Assembly (NCBI GenBank): GCA_030427485.1
Contig: JAUICG010000005.1
Location: 140,629 to 204,628 of the forward strand
DNA: 64,000 bases
Direction of reading: 5' to 3'
Origin: Gammaproteobacteria bacterium
GTDB lineage: Bacteria; Pseudomonadota; Gammaproteobacteria; Pseudomonadales; Halieaceae
Positions 50,802-60,467 of the stretch are shown in pieces. How positions within the stretch are numbered: position 1 is the stretch's first letter; the number at the start of each line of letters is the position of its first letter. The position numbers and the translations under genes were made by a program. Under the pieces are notes generated by a model. The model searched no databases and was not told the DNA's origin. It saw nothing but the letters and a program-made list of their open reading frames with translations.

Positions 50802-51659
50802 TCAGTCGCCCTCTTCAGCCGCCCGCTGGCGTTCCTTGCGTTGTTCCTCCTCGGCCAGTGCGGCCTTGATCTCCAGCATGACGCTGTCGACATCCGCCGA
50901 ATGCGTGTCGACAGCGAACTGCCCTGTGAGTTTCAGGTCGGGGTGGAGTGCGCCGTCCTCGTACAGGGACCACATTTCCTGCGCGTAGCGGCTCTCCCGC
51001 AGTTCCGGTGCGAACAGGCCGTAGTATTCACTCATGTTCCTGACGTCCCGCTCCAGCATGCTGCGGGCGTTATTGTTCGCCGCCGCATCGACCGCCTGCG
51101 GCAGGTCGATGATGACTGGTCCGTCTTCATCGACCAGCACATTGAACTCCGACAGGTCACCGTGCACCAGGCCGGCGCACAACATGCGCATCACATACTG
51201 CATCATCAGCGCGTGGTCTTCGCGCGCCTGCTCTGCCGACATGGAGACCTCGTTCAGGCGCGGCGCGACATCGCCGTTCTCATCGGTAATCAGCTCCATC
51301 AGCAGCACGCCATCAAAGCAGCCGTAGGGCTCGGGCACGCGAACGCCCGCCCGGGCCAGGCGATACAGCGCATCGACCTCGGCGTTCTGCCAGGTGTCCT
51401 CCAACTGCTTGCGCCCGAACCTGGAGCCTTTCTCCATGGCCCGCGCGCGGCGGCTGTTGCGTACCCTGCGGCCCTCGGTGTACTGCGCGGCTTTCTTGAA
51501 GCTGCGCTTGAGGGCGTCCTTGTAGACCTTGGCACAGCGCACTTTGGAGCCGCAGCGCACGATGAATACATCGGCCTCCTTGCCGCTCATCAGTGGGCGA
51601 ATAACCTCGTCTACCAGTCCATCCTCTACCAGGGGCTGCAGGCGTTTGGGGATCTTCAT
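50802..51659 (-). CDS. RIO1-type serine protein kinase (PA4780-like)
   Basis: The 285-aa kinase of the RIO family has SGKEADVFIVRCGSKVRCAKVYK (P-loop-like and ATP-binding Lys), catalytic loop LVHGDLSEFNVLV and metal loop IIDLPQAVD. The HGDLSxFN and IDxPQ forms define RIO1 rather than eukaryotic-type Hanks kinases. Bacterial members such as PA4780 are conserved in pseudomonads and relatives with poorly known substrates. The C-terminus is charged (EEEQRKERQRAAEEGD). It is divergent from the DUF2237 gene over 156 bp. Confidence 0.94.
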   Translation of the reverse strand: MKIPKRLQPLVEDGLVDEVIRPLMSGKEADVFIVRCGSKVRCAKVYKDALKRSFKKAAQYTEGRRVRNSRRARAMEKGSRFGRKQLEDTWQNAEVDALYRLARAGVRVPEPYGCFDGVLLMELITDENGDVAPRLNEVSMSAEQAREDHALMMQYVMRMLCAGLVHGDLSEFNVLVDEDGPVIIDLPQAVDAAANNNARSMLERDVRNMSEYYGLFAPELRESRYAQEMWSLYEDGALHPDLKLTGQFAVDTHSADVDSVMLEIKAALAEEEQRKERQRAAEEGD

Positions 51660-51815
51660 TGCGTGTTCGTTCCACTTTTGGCTTGTCCGGGGGACGGCTA
51701 TCGCTTACGGCTGGCGCTCAATCATGTACTATGCCTAAAAATGTCGTCGCGATGTAGAAATTTTCCGCGACAGCGCATGGTATTCTGCTGTTATTGAAGT
51801 CAGGGAAGCAAGTTT

Positions 51816-52202
51816 GTGCAAACGGTTGTGATTGATGAGCCCCTCAACGTTTTCGGTGAAACCCTGTTGTCGTGTAGTGAAGACCCGCTCACGGGCTTTC
51901 TCCGCGACGGCTGTTGCAATACCAATGACCAGGATGTCGGGTCTCACACCGTCTGTGTCCAGGTCACTGAAGCGTTCCTGCAGTATTCCCGCTTCGCGGG
52001 CAATGACCTGAGCACGCCGATGCCCGAATACGGGTTTCCGGGGCTCAAGCCCGGCGACAGGTGGTGCCTGTGCGCGTCGCGCTGGCTGCAGGCGCATGAG
52101 CAGAATATGGCGCCCAAGGTGTTCCTTACGCGCACCCATATTCGCGCGCTGGAAACCGTGCCGCTGGCGGTGTTGCGCCAGTATGCGGCCGACCTGAACT
52201 GA
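51816..52202 (+). CDS. DUF2237 family protein
   Basis: The 128-aa protein is almost entirely the DUF2237 signature: DPLTGFLRDGCCNTNDQDVGSHTVCVQVTEAFL, then GNDLSTPMPEYGFPGLKPGDRWCLCASRW. Conserved Cys (GCC, VC, CLC) suggest metal or redox chemistry, but the function is unknown. The GTG start at 51816 follows CAGGGAAG at good spacing. It lies 49 bp upstream of the carboxylesterase gene and is probably co-transcribed with it. Confidence 0.93.
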   Translation: MQTVVIDEPLNVFGETLLSCSEDPLTGFLRDGCCNTNDQDVGSHTVCVQVTEAFLQYSRFAGNDLSTPMPEYGFPGLKPGDRWCLCASRWLQAHEQNMAPKVFLTRTHIRALETVPLAVLRQYAADLN

Positions 52203-52251
52203 TTCTTTTCCGCAATCCGCACCCGTGGTCGGGATGCGAGTAGGAGAAACC

Positions 52252-52923
52252 ATGCTGGCAGCACCCCTTCCCACAGTGGAACTGAATCCTGAAACCGCCC
52301 CCGTCGCCGTCGTTATCTGGCTTCACGGACTGGGCGCTGACGGCCATGACTTCGAGCCTATCGTGCCCGAGCTTCACCTGCCGGCGTCCCTCCCGGTGCG
52401 TTTCGTCTTTCCGCATGCCCCCGAGATCGCGGTAACGGCATTTGGCGGACAGCGTGCGCGGGCATGGTTCGACTTCAATCCCGCGGGCGGCGCCGACCTT
52501 GCGGGAATGAAAAAGTCCGCCGCCCGCGTACGTGACCTGATCCAGAACGAGATCGACAACGGCATGCCGGCGCAGCGTATCCTGTTGGCAGGGTTTTCGC
52601 AGGGCGGCGTGATGGCCTTTCACACCGGCCTGTACTACCCTAAAAAACTGGCCGGAATCCTCGCGCTGTCAACGTTCTTGGCAGAGGGCGAACAACTCGC
52701 CGCCGGCAAGTCCGGGGCCAACGCGGACATTCCGATCTTCATGTGCCACGGACAGCAGGATGCGGTGTTACCGATGTCCCTGGGCAAAGCTTCGCATGAG
52801 ACGCTGGAGCGCAGCGGGTATGCGGTGGAGTGGCGTGAATACCCCATGGGTCACGAGGTATGCCTGGAAGAAATACAGGATATCAGCCGGTGGCTGCAGC
52901 GTGTCCTGGGACCGCCCCGATAG
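52252..52923 (+). CDS. Carboxylesterase / phospholipase family alpha/beta hydrolase
   Basis: The 223-aa cytosolic esterase has HGLGADGHDF (oxyanion region, 25-34), nucleophile GFSQGG (Ser116), Asp170 in GQQDAVLP and His201 in MGHEV, a complete triad. AFGGQRARAWFD is typical of the acyl-protein-thioesterase-like carboxylesterase II group. GTAGGAGA precedes the ATG at 52252, which is preferred over in-frame starts 27 bp upstream. Confidence 0.95.
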   Translation: MLAAPLPTVELNPETAPVAVVIWLHGLGADGHDFEPIVPELHLPASLPVRFVFPHAPEIAVTAFGGQRARAWFDFNPAGGADLAGMKKSAARVRDLIQNEIDNGMPAQRILLAGFSQGGVMAFHTGLYYPKKLAGILALSTFLAEGEQLAAGKSGANADIPIFMCHGQQDAVLPMSLGKASHETLERSGYAVEWREYPMGHEVCLEEIQDISRWLQRVLGPPR

Positions 52924-52976
52924 CGCTTCACGAAATGCCCGGTTCCGTCGGCTGGCGGCCGTAACGAGGAAACACC

Positions 52977-53375
52977 ATGTTGACACTGAAAAACCTGGGT
53001 CTTGCATTCGTTTTCCTGTGGTTCATGGCCGGTGGAATTGCACATTTCACCCACACCGGGTTCTTCATGTCGATCATGCCGCCCTATATCGGCTATCACA
53101 GGGAAATAGTCTATGTAAGCGGCGTGTTCGAGATACTGGGCGCCATCGGTATTCTGTTGCCGGCGTTGCGGCAGTGGGCCGGCAACGGGCTGTTGCTACT
53201 GGTCCTTTGCGTCTCGCCTGCGAATATCCACATGTGGTTGAACCCCCAACTGTTCCCCGACGTCTCCCCGGTGTTTCTCAGCGCCCGCCTGGTCGTGCAG
53301 GTACTGCTGCTAGTGTTGATCTGGTGGTGTACCCGCATGCCGCGACGGGAGCTGGGACGCCAGTATCCCCAGTAA
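52977..53375 (+). CDS. DoxX-like membrane protein
   Basis: The 132-aa protein has four membrane helices (LGLAFVFLWFMAGGIAHF; VYVSGVFEILGAIGILLPA; AGNGLLLLVLCVSPANIHM; SARLVVQVLLLVLIWW). GVFEILGAIGILLP and the HxxW-like NIHMWLNP are DoxX/DoxD-type features. Function unknown, possibly linked to redox. AACGAGGAAA precedes the ATG. Its last 66 bp overlap the coding end of the convergent nitronate-monooxygenase-like gene. Confidence 0.88.
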   Translation: MLTLKNLGLAFVFLWFMAGGIAHFTHTGFFMSIMPPYIGYHREIVYVSGVFEILGAIGILLPALRQWAGNGLLLLVLCVSPANIHMWLNPQLFPDVSPVFLSARLVVQVLLLVLIWWCTRMPRRELGRQYPQ

Positions 53376-54386
53376 TTCCGCGGCCGGCAGTTCGCGACAC
53401 CCCAGGGTATTCTGGCCGCTCCACAGGGGGGTGAAATCGTCGCGGCCTTTTTTTTCCGCGGCGGCGCGCAGCAGCGCGACGGGACCCGCCGCCGACGGAA
53501 ACGCAGTGGCTTCGCTGCTCATCGGTCCCAGTTCACGCACCAGACGGTTGACGATGCTGCGCGCGGGTCGCCCGGTAAATACGTTGGTCAATGCGGTGTG
53601 ATTTGCGCTTTCGCTGGTGAGCGCCTTCCTGTGCAGGGCGCCGGTCTTCGCTTCGGGACACAGCAGGAAGGCGGTGCCGATCTGTACGCCGGCGGCTCCC
53701 AGCGTCAAGACAGCGGCGACGCCCGCGGGACTGGCGATGCCGCCGGCTGCAATTACGGGGATTGACACTGCCGCACACACGCGTGGGACCAGGGCCATGG
53801 TGCCCGTTTGAGTGCTCATGTCCTCGGTGAGAAACGAACCGCGATGGCCCCCGGCCTCCAGTCCCTGCGCGATGACCGCATCCGCGCCATGATCGGCCAG
53901 CCAGCGCGCCTCATCCACGGTTGTGGCAGAGGCCAGGACTGTTGTCCCCCACGACTTGAGGCGGTCGAGATGCGAGGGCCTGGGCAGGCCGAAGTGGAAA
54001 CTCGCGACAGCCGGTTTGAAGCGCTCCAGTACAGCCAGCGACTCGTCGCCAAATGGCTGTCGGGAAACTACCGGGCTTTCGCCGGGCGGCTCGAGGTCGA
54101 GCTCATGGAAATAGGCGGACAGGCACTGCAGCCACTGGCCTGCCTGCCGCGCAGCGACCGCCGGTGGCTCGTGGCAAAAGAAATTCACATTGAAGGGCTT
54201 GTCAGTCAGGCGTGCAAGGCGTTGCAGTTCCGCCTCAAGCGCGACCGCATCCAGCATCGCGCAGGGCAGTGATCCGAGGCCGCCCGCGTTGGATATGGCC
54301 GCGGCCAGTTCGGCATCCTGCACCCCCGCCATCGGGGCCTGGATGACAGGAATGTCGACTCCCAGCAGTTGCCTTAAAGCCTCCAT
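53310..54386 (-). CDS. Nitronate monooxygenase-like FMN enzyme
   Basis: The 358-aa TIM-barrel protein has VIQAPMAGVQDAELAAAISNAGGLG at the N-terminus, VIAQGLEAGGHRGSF (FMN/phosphate binding with the His of class I enzymes), VIAAGGIASPAGVAAVLTLGAAGVQIGTAFL and the final KGRDDFTPLWSGQ. These are the standard landmarks of nitronate monooxygenases. It oxidises alkyl nitronates or related compounds. The 3' end overlaps the DoxX-like gene by 66 bp in antisense. It starts 9 bp downstream of the M42 peptidase gene. Confidence 0.94.
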   Translation of the reverse strand: MEALRQLLGVDIPVIQAPMAGVQDAELAAAISNAGGLGSLPCAMLDAVALEAELQRLARLTDKPFNVNFFCHEPPAVAARQAGQWLQCLSAYFHELDLEPPGESPVVSRQPFGDESLAVLERFKPAVASFHFGLPRPSHLDRLKSWGTTVLASATTVDEARWLADHGADAVIAQGLEAGGHRGSFLTEDMSTQTGTMALVPRVCAAVSIPVIAAGGIASPAGVAAVLTLGAAGVQIGTAFLLCPEAKTGALHRKALTSESANHTALTNVFTGRPARSIVNRLVRELGPMSSEATAFPSAAGPVALLRAAAEKKGRDDFTPLWSGQNTLGCRELPAAELLGILASQLPSRHAGTPPDQH

Positions 54387-54395
54387 CCCGGGTTG

Positions 54396-55541
54396 TCAGG
54401 CGTGCGATACCGCAACGGCTTTTCGACGTTGCGATCCACCCAGTTTCGCCAGGTCTGAAAGCACATCGATAAACGCTTTTACCGATGCAAGCGGCGCAGA
54501 TTCTGACATGGTGTGGTAGCCCGAGGTGGGTATTTGCAGGGTTGTTCCGTCCACCAGGCTACCGGAGGCACTGATAATTCGTCCCATCTCTGTGGAGCCG
54601 AGCGAGCGTGGATCTTCCCCCTCGGCGCGCAGGCGTACGTTCAGTGCTTCGATGTAGGCATCCTTCATCTGGTATCGCACACCGCGACCGTCGCACAGCT
54701 TCGCCAGCTTTTGCGTGAGCTTCGGATTGAACTGCGCGTTCGCATCCTTGTTGCGCAACACCAGCTGCTGCTGCGTCGCCGCCTCGAAATCCGGGTAGGG
54801 GCTGGTGTCGACCACAATGAGCTGGTTGGCCTTTTTGCCAAATCGACGAAACCACTCAAGCAGGTAGCGCCAGCTCTTTCCCGCCTCTTCCTGCGAGGTG
54901 AAAAAGACCGTGCCCTTGAAACCCTGCTCGAACAGGTAGACCAGCGCGGCGGCGGTCAACACATTGTCCAGCTGGCCCACCAGAGCCTGGTCTGTAATCT
55001 TCAGTGCGTCGGCAAACGCGACCGGCGTGCCGGCGACCAGGTGTTCCAGCCCCTGGACTTCAAAAATCAGGTTATTGCGGTACTCGCAGATATAGGCGCG
55101 CGTGATTTCACCGCGCCCGCGGTACATGCCTGACCAGGGCTCGTAGGCGTAGACATGCTCGGCGCTGAATCGGTCGACGATTTTTTTCATCAACTGCTCG
55201 CCAACGGAGTTTCCCAGCAGGTCCGAGCGGGACCCCGCGACGAAGGCGGCGTACTGGAACTCATTGGGTCCGGTGCAGATCAGGCCGTGGCGATCGATGT
55301 GTGCGGAGAGCATCAGGCTGTCCGGCCTGCTGCCGTGCGCCACGAGCAGCCCCTCGTACCAGGTAACCTGCGCGCCGCGTTCTTCCAACTCGCGCTGCAG
55401 TACCCGGAAAAAACTGTGTTCCGAGCCGACCACGCTGGGCTGACGGATCAGCAGCGCAAGCAGTTCCAGGAAGCCCGCCGGGAGATCGGTGCTGCGCGTG
55501 ACCGGTCCGGAGCGCGTTGCGTGCGCGGCGTCAGGCTTCAT
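54396..55541 (-). CDS. M42/M28-type aminopeptidase-like protein
   Basis: The 381-aa protein has metallopeptidase landmarks: SAHIDRHGLI (HxD zinc ligands), GQLDNVLTAAALVYL (bridging Asp position, with Asn following where many M42 enzymes have DDR), TSQEEAGKSW (catalytic Glu and ligand), VVDTSPYPDF and IPTSGYHTMSES (terminal His ligand). It probably hydrolyses peptides or acyl-amino acids in the cytosol. The second in-frame ATG (55541) has GAGGGA upstream; the first lies 18 bp earlier. It is probably co-transcribed with the downstream NMO gene. Confidence 0.88.
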   Translation of the reverse strand: MKPDAAHATRSGPVTRSTDLPAGFLELLALLIRQPSVVGSEHSFFRVLQRELEERGAQVTWYEGLLVAHGSRPDSLMLSAHIDRHGLICTGPNEFQYAAFVAGSRSDLLGNSVGEQLMKKIVDRFSAEHVYAYEPWSGMYRGRGEITRAYICEYRNNLIFEVQGLEHLVAGTPVAFADALKITDQALVGQLDNVLTAAALVYLFEQGFKGTVFFTSQEEAGKSWRYLLEWFRRFGKKANQLIVVDTSPYPDFEAATQQQLVLRNKDANAQFNPKLTQKLAKLCDGRGVRYQMKDAYIEALNVRLRAEGEDPRSLGSTEMGRIISASGSLVDGTTLQIPTSGYHTMSESAPLASVKAFIDVLSDLAKLGGSQRRKAVAVSHA

Positions 55542-55761
55542 CGTGGTGTATTCCCTCATTCAGGTAATCCAGATGCTCCAGTATAGCTATCGCTTGTCGA
55601 AAAAGAGACAGGTTTCTGGCGCAGGCTTTCGGGTGGGTGTCGATTGGTATAGTCTCGATGCCGGTTTATGCGCGGGATACCCGGCCGTGAGTCCGGTAAG
55701 GCCCGGGCGCTCACAGTGGTTGCGCTGCATACGGTGGCCGCCTCCTGTCAGATGAGGATGC

Positions 55762-56985
55762 ATGTTTCGACTTTTCTTTCCACCCGCGGGTCTGGTATCG
55801 GCCGATAAAAGATTGCTGTTGCTGCTGGGCGCGGCATTCTTTATCGGCACATACGACATGGCGGTGCTCAGCCTGGCCCTGCCGAACATACAGACCAGTT
55901 TTGGCATCGCCGAACAGGACCTGGGGAATGTCATTGCCGTGGCCAGGCTGGGCGCACTGCCGGCGATCGTGCTGGCCCTGTTGTCCGACCGCATCGGCCG
56001 CCGCCGTCTGTTGATGGTGACCCTGCTGGGGCTTTCGATCAGCACCGGCGCCACGGGCTTTGCGCGCACTGCCGGCGAGTTTGCCGCGATCCAGTTTTGC
56101 GCGCGGGCGTTTGCCACGGCCGAGGAGATTATAGCGGTAGTGTACGTATTGGAGATGCTTCCGGCGCGGCATCGCGGATGGGGCGTGGGCTTCCTGGCAG
56201 CCATGGGCGGCCTGGGTGCGGGCCTGGCCTCCCTGTTGTATGCGCTGGTCGACTTCTTGCCGGGCGGCTGGCGCGCTCTGTACATTCTTGCCGCGCTGCC
56301 CATCCTGTACCTGGCGTGGTTGCGTCGGAGAATTCCCGAATCCAGCATGTTCGCGCATCGTGAGCAGCGCGATGAAGCCCCCCTGTTGTGGCAGCCGTTC
56401 AGGGAAATATGGTGCTATCACCGGCGGGAGATGACGGCTGTCGCCCTGATCGCGTCCGCGTTCTGGTTCCAACTCGCGGCCACCCTCAATTTTATGTCGA
56501 AGTACCTGCAGGATGTTCGTGATTTCGCGCCCCAGCAGGTCAGCCTGATGTTCATCGTCGCCGGCTCGATTGCCATACTCGGCAATACTATCGCGGGGCG
56601 TCTGTCGGATGCGTTCGGGCGACGGCCGACGCTGATTGCCATGTTGTTGCTGCACTGCGCGGCCACGATCGTCTTCTACAATACCGGCGGCGGCCTGCTG
56701 GCCGTCGCGTGGATCGCGGCCCTGTTTGGCTACTTCGCTGTCGAAGTGATGGTCAACGCGACGAGCGGAGAGCTGTTTCCCACCGCCTGCCGTTCGACGG
56801 CTTCCACGGTGCGTTCCATCTGTGCGATGTTTGCCGCGGTGGCGGGCCTGGCCGCTGAAGGCCTGCTCTATGCCGCGCTCGGAAGCCATCCCGCGGCTAT
56901 TTCCGTGCTGTGCCTGAGTTCACTGCTCGCGATCCCTGTGGCCATGCTGATGCTGCGAGAAACATCCGGAACGCCCCTGGTCTAG
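55762..56985 (+). CDS. Major facilitator superfamily transporter
   Basis: The 407-aa protein has twelve predicted helices. The loop 2-3 motif is LSDRIGRRRLLM and its pseudo-repeat is AGRLSDAFGRRPTLI, both classical MFS. GTYDMAVLSLALPNIQ in helix 1 and RGWGVGFLAAMGGLGAGLA resemble the sugar/aromatic-acid porter groups. The substrate is undetermined. The upstream 220 bp (55542-55761) hold the promoter and a purine tract before the ATG. Confidence 0.94.
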   Translation: MFRLFFPPAGLVSADKRLLLLLGAAFFIGTYDMAVLSLALPNIQTSFGIAEQDLGNVIAVARLGALPAIVLALLSDRIGRRRLLMVTLLGLSISTGATGFARTAGEFAAIQFCARAFATAEEIIAVVYVLEMLPARHRGWGVGFLAAMGGLGAGLASLLYALVDFLPGGWRALYILAALPILYLAWLRRRIPESSMFAHREQRDEAPLLWQPFREIWCYHRREMTAVALIASAFWFQLAATLNFMSKYLQDVRDFAPQQVSLMFIVAGSIAILGNTIAGRLSDAFGRRPTLIAMLLLHCAATIVFYNTGGGLLAVAWIAALFGYFAVEVMVNATSGELFPTACRSTASTVRSICAMFAAVAGLAAEGLLYAALGSHPAAISVLCLSSLLAIPVAMLMLRETSGTPLV

Positions 56986-57164
56986 CCCGCAATGCCCGCC
57001 CGATTGCCAGCGACACAACAGGCCCGCCGTGAAAATGGCTGAGCCATGCGGTCCGGCAATACCCGGGTAATTCGAGATTTCTGCAAAGAGGTGTTCATCC
57101 TCCCGTGATTGCCGTTTACACTGGCGCGTTCCGGTGTTCCAACAATACGAACTGAACGTGATTT

Positions 57165-57965
57165 ATGAGAGCCGTCTCTACTGGCCAACGGGCAATCCAG
57201 GAAGAAGTGCGTAAGCCTGTGCTTTGCATCGCCATTCTTTCGGCGATGGCGTCGGAGTTGAAACCGATACGGCGAGCGCTGCGAATAGCCGGCAAGCCGC
57301 GTGAGGGCGAGGCGCACTGTACCGGAACATACAAGGGCGTCACAGTGATCACCGCCGTTACCGGCGCCGGGTTGGCTGGGGCACAGACGGTAACCGAAGA
57401 ACTCTTCGCACGCTTCGGCACCATCGATCATGTCTTTGTCGTGGGGCGCGCGGGCGCCTACGATCTGCGGCTGAAGATCGGTGAAGTAGTGATCCCTGAG
57501 GCAGTGGTCGATCAGCGCGATGGTATTGCGCGGCGCCCGGTCAACCTCAGTGCCCGCGCGGCCTCGGGTGTGATCTACAGCTCCACCCGCAATGGCTACG
57601 ATCATCGGACCATTGACGATTTAAACAACAATAACGCGTCCGTGGTCGACACGGAATCCGGAGCTGTCTCGGCGGTATGCGAGCGGTATGGATGTCCGGT
57701 CACCATCGTACGGGCCGTCAGTGACCAGGTGGACCTGCTTGCGGACGCTGAAGATGTGATTCCCCCGGCCAGCCTGCAGGATTTCCGGGCTGCGGTACTA
57801 TTTGCGCTGCGGCGCCCGCGGCGGATCGCATACCTGTTGGCGCTGTTCCTGGGGGTGAAGAAAGCCATCGCAGCCGCGTCCGGCGAACTGCTGAGCAATA
57901 TTGAAAGTCTGCTGCAACCGGCGCTATACCGGGAACAGCCCGCAAAAGCGCGCCCCCACCGCTAG
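57165..57965 (+). CDS. Nucleoside phosphorylase/MTAN-superfamily protein
   Basis: The 266-aa protein has a purine-nucleosidase fold: AILSAMASELKPIRRAL at the start, VTGAGLAGAQTVTEELFARF, FVVGRAGAYDLRLKIGEVVIPEAVVDQ, and VVDTESGAVSAVCERYGCPVTIVRAVSDQVD. The latter matches the MExxA/SD specificity region but has TES in place of MES. Relatives include MTA/SAH nucleosidase and the hopanoid nucleosidase HpnG; no hopanoid genes are present here. The ATG start has a weak ribosome-binding site, and the GTG at 57207 after AGGAAG is a good alternative. Confidence 0.85.
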   Translation: MRAVSTGQRAIQEEVRKPVLCIAILSAMASELKPIRRALRIAGKPREGEAHCTGTYKGVTVITAVTGAGLAGAQTVTEELFARFGTIDHVFVVGRAGAYDLRLKIGEVVIPEAVVDQRDGIARRPVNLSARAASGVIYSSTRNGYDHRTIDDLNNNNASVVDTESGAVSAVCERYGCPVTIVRAVSDQVDLLADAEDVIPPASLQDFRAAVLFALRRPRRIAYLLALFLGVKKAIAAASGELLSNIESLLQPALYREQPAKARPHR

Positions 57966-57978
57966 CGCGGTTCTGGCC

Positions 57979-58284
57979 TCAGCCGTCGCGAAAGCGCTTG
58001 AGTTGCTGCTCGAAGTGCTGATTCTGCCGCTGCAGCGCTTCGTTTTTCTGTAGCAGATCGATCACCATGGCAACCGCGACCCAGTCAATTTCCAGGTCGG
58101 CGTGCAGGCGTACCGCCTTGCGCAGCCAGTGAACGCTGGTGGTATCGAACACCCAGTCGCCGCTGTTGTGCCCTGCCAGCGGGCGGGCAATGCCGTGCTC
58201 GACCACTTCCACGATCAGTTGCTCGGTGAGTTCCTCGTACTGACACAGTTCGCGCAGTGAAATGCTTAACACCAGTTCGGTCAT
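57979..58284 (-). CDS. cbpM: Chaperone modulator CbpM
   Basis: The 101-aa MerR-like helical protein has SISLRELCQYEELTEQLIVEVVEHGIARP and DTTSVHWLRKAVRLHADLEIDWVAVAMVIDLL, then a coiled-coil tail (NEALQRQNQHFEQQLKRF). CbpM binds the J-domain of CbpA and inhibits its DnaK co-chaperone and DNA-binding activities. It directly follows cbpA by 2 bp, the usual cbpAM operon order. Confidence 0.93.
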   Translation of the reverse strand: MTELVLSISLRELCQYEELTEQLIVEVVEHGIARPLAGHNSGDWVFDTTSVHWLRKAVRLHADLEIDWVAVAMVIDLLQKNEALQRQNQHFEQQLKRFRDG

Positions 58285-58286
58285 TG

Positions 58287-59228
58287 TCAGTTACCCCACT
58301 GAGCTCTTGGATCAAAGCCCGCTTTCTCGGACAGTGATTCCCACAACGCCCTGGCTTCGCTGTTTACTGAAGGCGGCATCACGATTTTCAGCAGGGCGAA
58401 CAGGTCGCCCCGGCCGGTTTTTGTCGCCAGGCCCTTGCCCTTGATGCGCAATCGCTGACCTGCCTGGCTGTTCGCTGCAACCGTCAGGTGAATCTTTCCC
58501 GTCAGCGTGGGAACGGTAATCTTCGCCCCCAGGGCCGCCTCCCAGGGCGCCAGCGGCACGGTCACCACCAGGTTGTGTCCCTCGACATCAAACAGTGGGT
58601 GCGGAACCAGCCGAATATGCAGGTAAAGGTCGCCGTTGGCGGCTTCGCCATGGCCCGCTCCGCCCTGTCCCTTGAGGCGAATGCGCTCGCCATCCTGCAC
58701 ACCGGCCGGGATTTTCACCCTGAGGCTTTTTTTCACCTCCTTCATCTGGCCGTTCTCGATAACCGGGATCAGGTACTCCACCAGCTTGGAGGTCTCCTCC
58801 ACGGTCTCTTCCAGGAAGATTGGCATCTCGATTTCTGCATCCTGGCCCCTGAAGCCCGAACGCTGGCGGCGGGGGTCGGGACCTGCGCCGCCAAAAATGG
58901 AATTGAAAAAATCGGAAAAATCGCCTTCGAAGTGGCCGCCGCCTGCGCCGCTGAAACCACCGCTGCCCTGCCAGCCGGGCGGGGGTTCAAAGCCGCCCGA
59001 GCGCGATGCTCCGCCGTACTGCCGCAACTCATCGTACTCGGCCCTGCGTCCGGCATCCTTCAGTACTTCGTATGCTTCCGCGACTTCCTTGAACTTGTCC
59101 TCCGCTCCCTCGTCCGGGTTCACGTCGGGATGGTATTTTCGCGCCAGTTTCCGGTAGGCCGTCTTTATCGCCTTCGAATCGGCATCGGGCGGCACACCGA
59201 GAATTTTGTAGTAGTCTTTAAAGTCCAT
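58287..59228 (-). CDS. cbpA: Curved-DNA-binding protein CbpA (DnaJ family)
   Basis: The 313-aa class II J-protein has an N-terminal J-domain with HPD at 33-35, a Gly/Phe-rich linker ([25 protein letters not shown]), then two C-terminal substrate-binding domains ([45 protein letters not shown]). There is no zinc-finger cysteine cluster, which separates it from DnaJ. It acts with DnaK and can bind DNA. cbpM follows immediately. Confidence 0.96.
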   Translation of the reverse strand: MDFKDYYKILGVPPDADSKAIKTAYRKLARKYHPDVNPDEGAEDKFKEVAEAYEVLKDAGRRAEYDELRQYGGASRSGGFEPPPGWQGSGGFSGAGGGHFEGDFSDFFNSIFGGAGPDPRRQRSGFRGQDAEIEMPIFLEETVEETSKLVEYLIPVIENGQMKEVKKSLRVKIPAGVQDGERIRLKGQGGAGHGEAANGDLYLHIRLVPHPLFDVEGHNLVVTVPLAPWEAALGAKITVPTLTGKIHLTVAANSQAGQRLRIKGKGLATKTGRGDLFALLKIVMPPSVNSEARALWESLSEKAGFDPRAQWGN

Positions 59229-59378
59229 AAAGCGGTCCAGTACAGTGGGGGCGAAACCGGCAGGCGCGGGCTACAGGCCGGATGATGACGCTGCGCGCGC
59301 GACCCGAATCGCTGCCCTATTGTAATCATTCTGCCGGTATTTCACAGACTCCGCGCTGCTTCGCCAGCGGCCTCCCGT

Positions 59379-60443
59379 TCATGTCCAGCCCTTTCGTCTG
59401 AAGTACAGGTACAGCGTTCCTGAAGTGGCGATGAATACCAGCCACACGGCCGGGTAGCCCCAGGCCCATTTGAGTTCCGGCATCCACTCGAAGTTCATAC
59501 CGTAAATACCGGTGATGAACGTGAGGGGAATGAAAACGGATGAAAATACGGTTAGTACTTTCATGACCTCGTTCAGCTTTCCGCTGATACTGGAGAGGTA
59601 TATTTCAAGCAGGCTCGAGAGAATTTCCCTGTGGGTTTCGATAGATTCTATGATGCGCAGGACGTGATCGTGTACGTCTCGGAGGTAGATTCGTGTACTC
59701 GGGTCGATCAGGCCGGATTCACAGCGCAGGAGCCCCGCGGTGAGGTCCCTCACCGGTGAAATGAAGCGGCGCATGCGGATGACTTCGAGTTTGATCGCGT
59801 GAATTTTCTCCAATAATATCGGCGTGGGCAGTGAAAATATTTCATCCTCGACAGTTATGAGCGTTTCTTCGAGCTGATCCATGATGTCGAAATTCAGGTC
59901 GATGATTCCATCCAGCACCGTGTACATCAGGTAGTCCGACCCCCTGCTCCTTATGCGACCCCTGTTTTTCTCCAGGCGCCTGAGCACCGGGTCCAGCAGC
60001 GTGTCGGCCTTTTCCTTGAAAGTGAACACAAAGTCCTCGAACACCACCAGGCTGACCTGCTCTTTCAGGATGGCGAAATCGCCGCGTTCCGGCATCAGGC
60101 ACTTCAGCACGACAAAAAGATACTCATGATGTTCTTCGAGCTTTGGCCGTTGATGCGTGTTGAGAATGTCTTCCAGCACCAGTGCGTGAATATCGAAATG
60201 CTGGCCGATCGTCTCGATGATGCCGGCGTCCGCCAGTCCTTCGACAATCACCCAGGTGAGGGATTTCTTCTCGCGATAGGGCAGGATGTCGTCCACCGAA
60301 GCGACGGTGCGTACCTCATGGTGCGAACTGCCGTAGTCGACCAGCGTTATGCGGGTGTCGGCCTGGTGAACATTGCCGACGTGTATCAATGAACCTGGCC
60401 CAAGGCCTTTTTTCTCCGACGCGTATTTCAGTGATGTAGTCAT
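59379..60443 (-). CDS. corA: CorA-family magnesium/cobalt transporter
   Basis: The 354-aa protein has a large N-terminal cytosolic domain and long stalk helix. Two C-terminal membrane helices (VLTVFSSVFIPLTFITGIYGMNF and AVWLVFIATSGTLYLYFRR) flank the selectivity motif YGMNF and periplasmic loop EWMPELKW. LVLEDILNTHQRPKLEEHHEYLFVVL is the family signature. It forms a pentameric Mg2+ (Co2+) channel. It lies 24 bp upstream... of no same-strand partner except the YiiX-like gene, which is read in the same direction and precedes it. Confidence 0.96.
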   Translation of the reverse strand: MTTSLKYASEKKGLGPGSLIHVGNVHQADTRITLVDYGSSHHEVRTVASVDDILPYREKKSLTWVIVEGLADAGIIETIGQHFDIHALVLEDILNTHQRPKLEEHHEYLFVVLKCLMPERGDFAILKEQVSLVVFEDFVFTFKEKADTLLDPVLRRLEKNRGRIRSRGSDYLMYTVLDGIIDLNFDIMDQLEETLITVEDEIFSLPTPILLEKIHAIKLEVIRMRRFISPVRDLTAGLLRCESGLIDPSTRIYLRDVHDHVLRIIESIETHREILSSLLEIYLSSISGKLNEVMKVLTVFSSVFIPLTFITGIYGMNFEWMPELKWAWGYPAVWLVFIATSGTLYLYFRRKGWT

Positions 60444-60467
60444 GGCTAATGTCCGGTGCGCAAGGTG

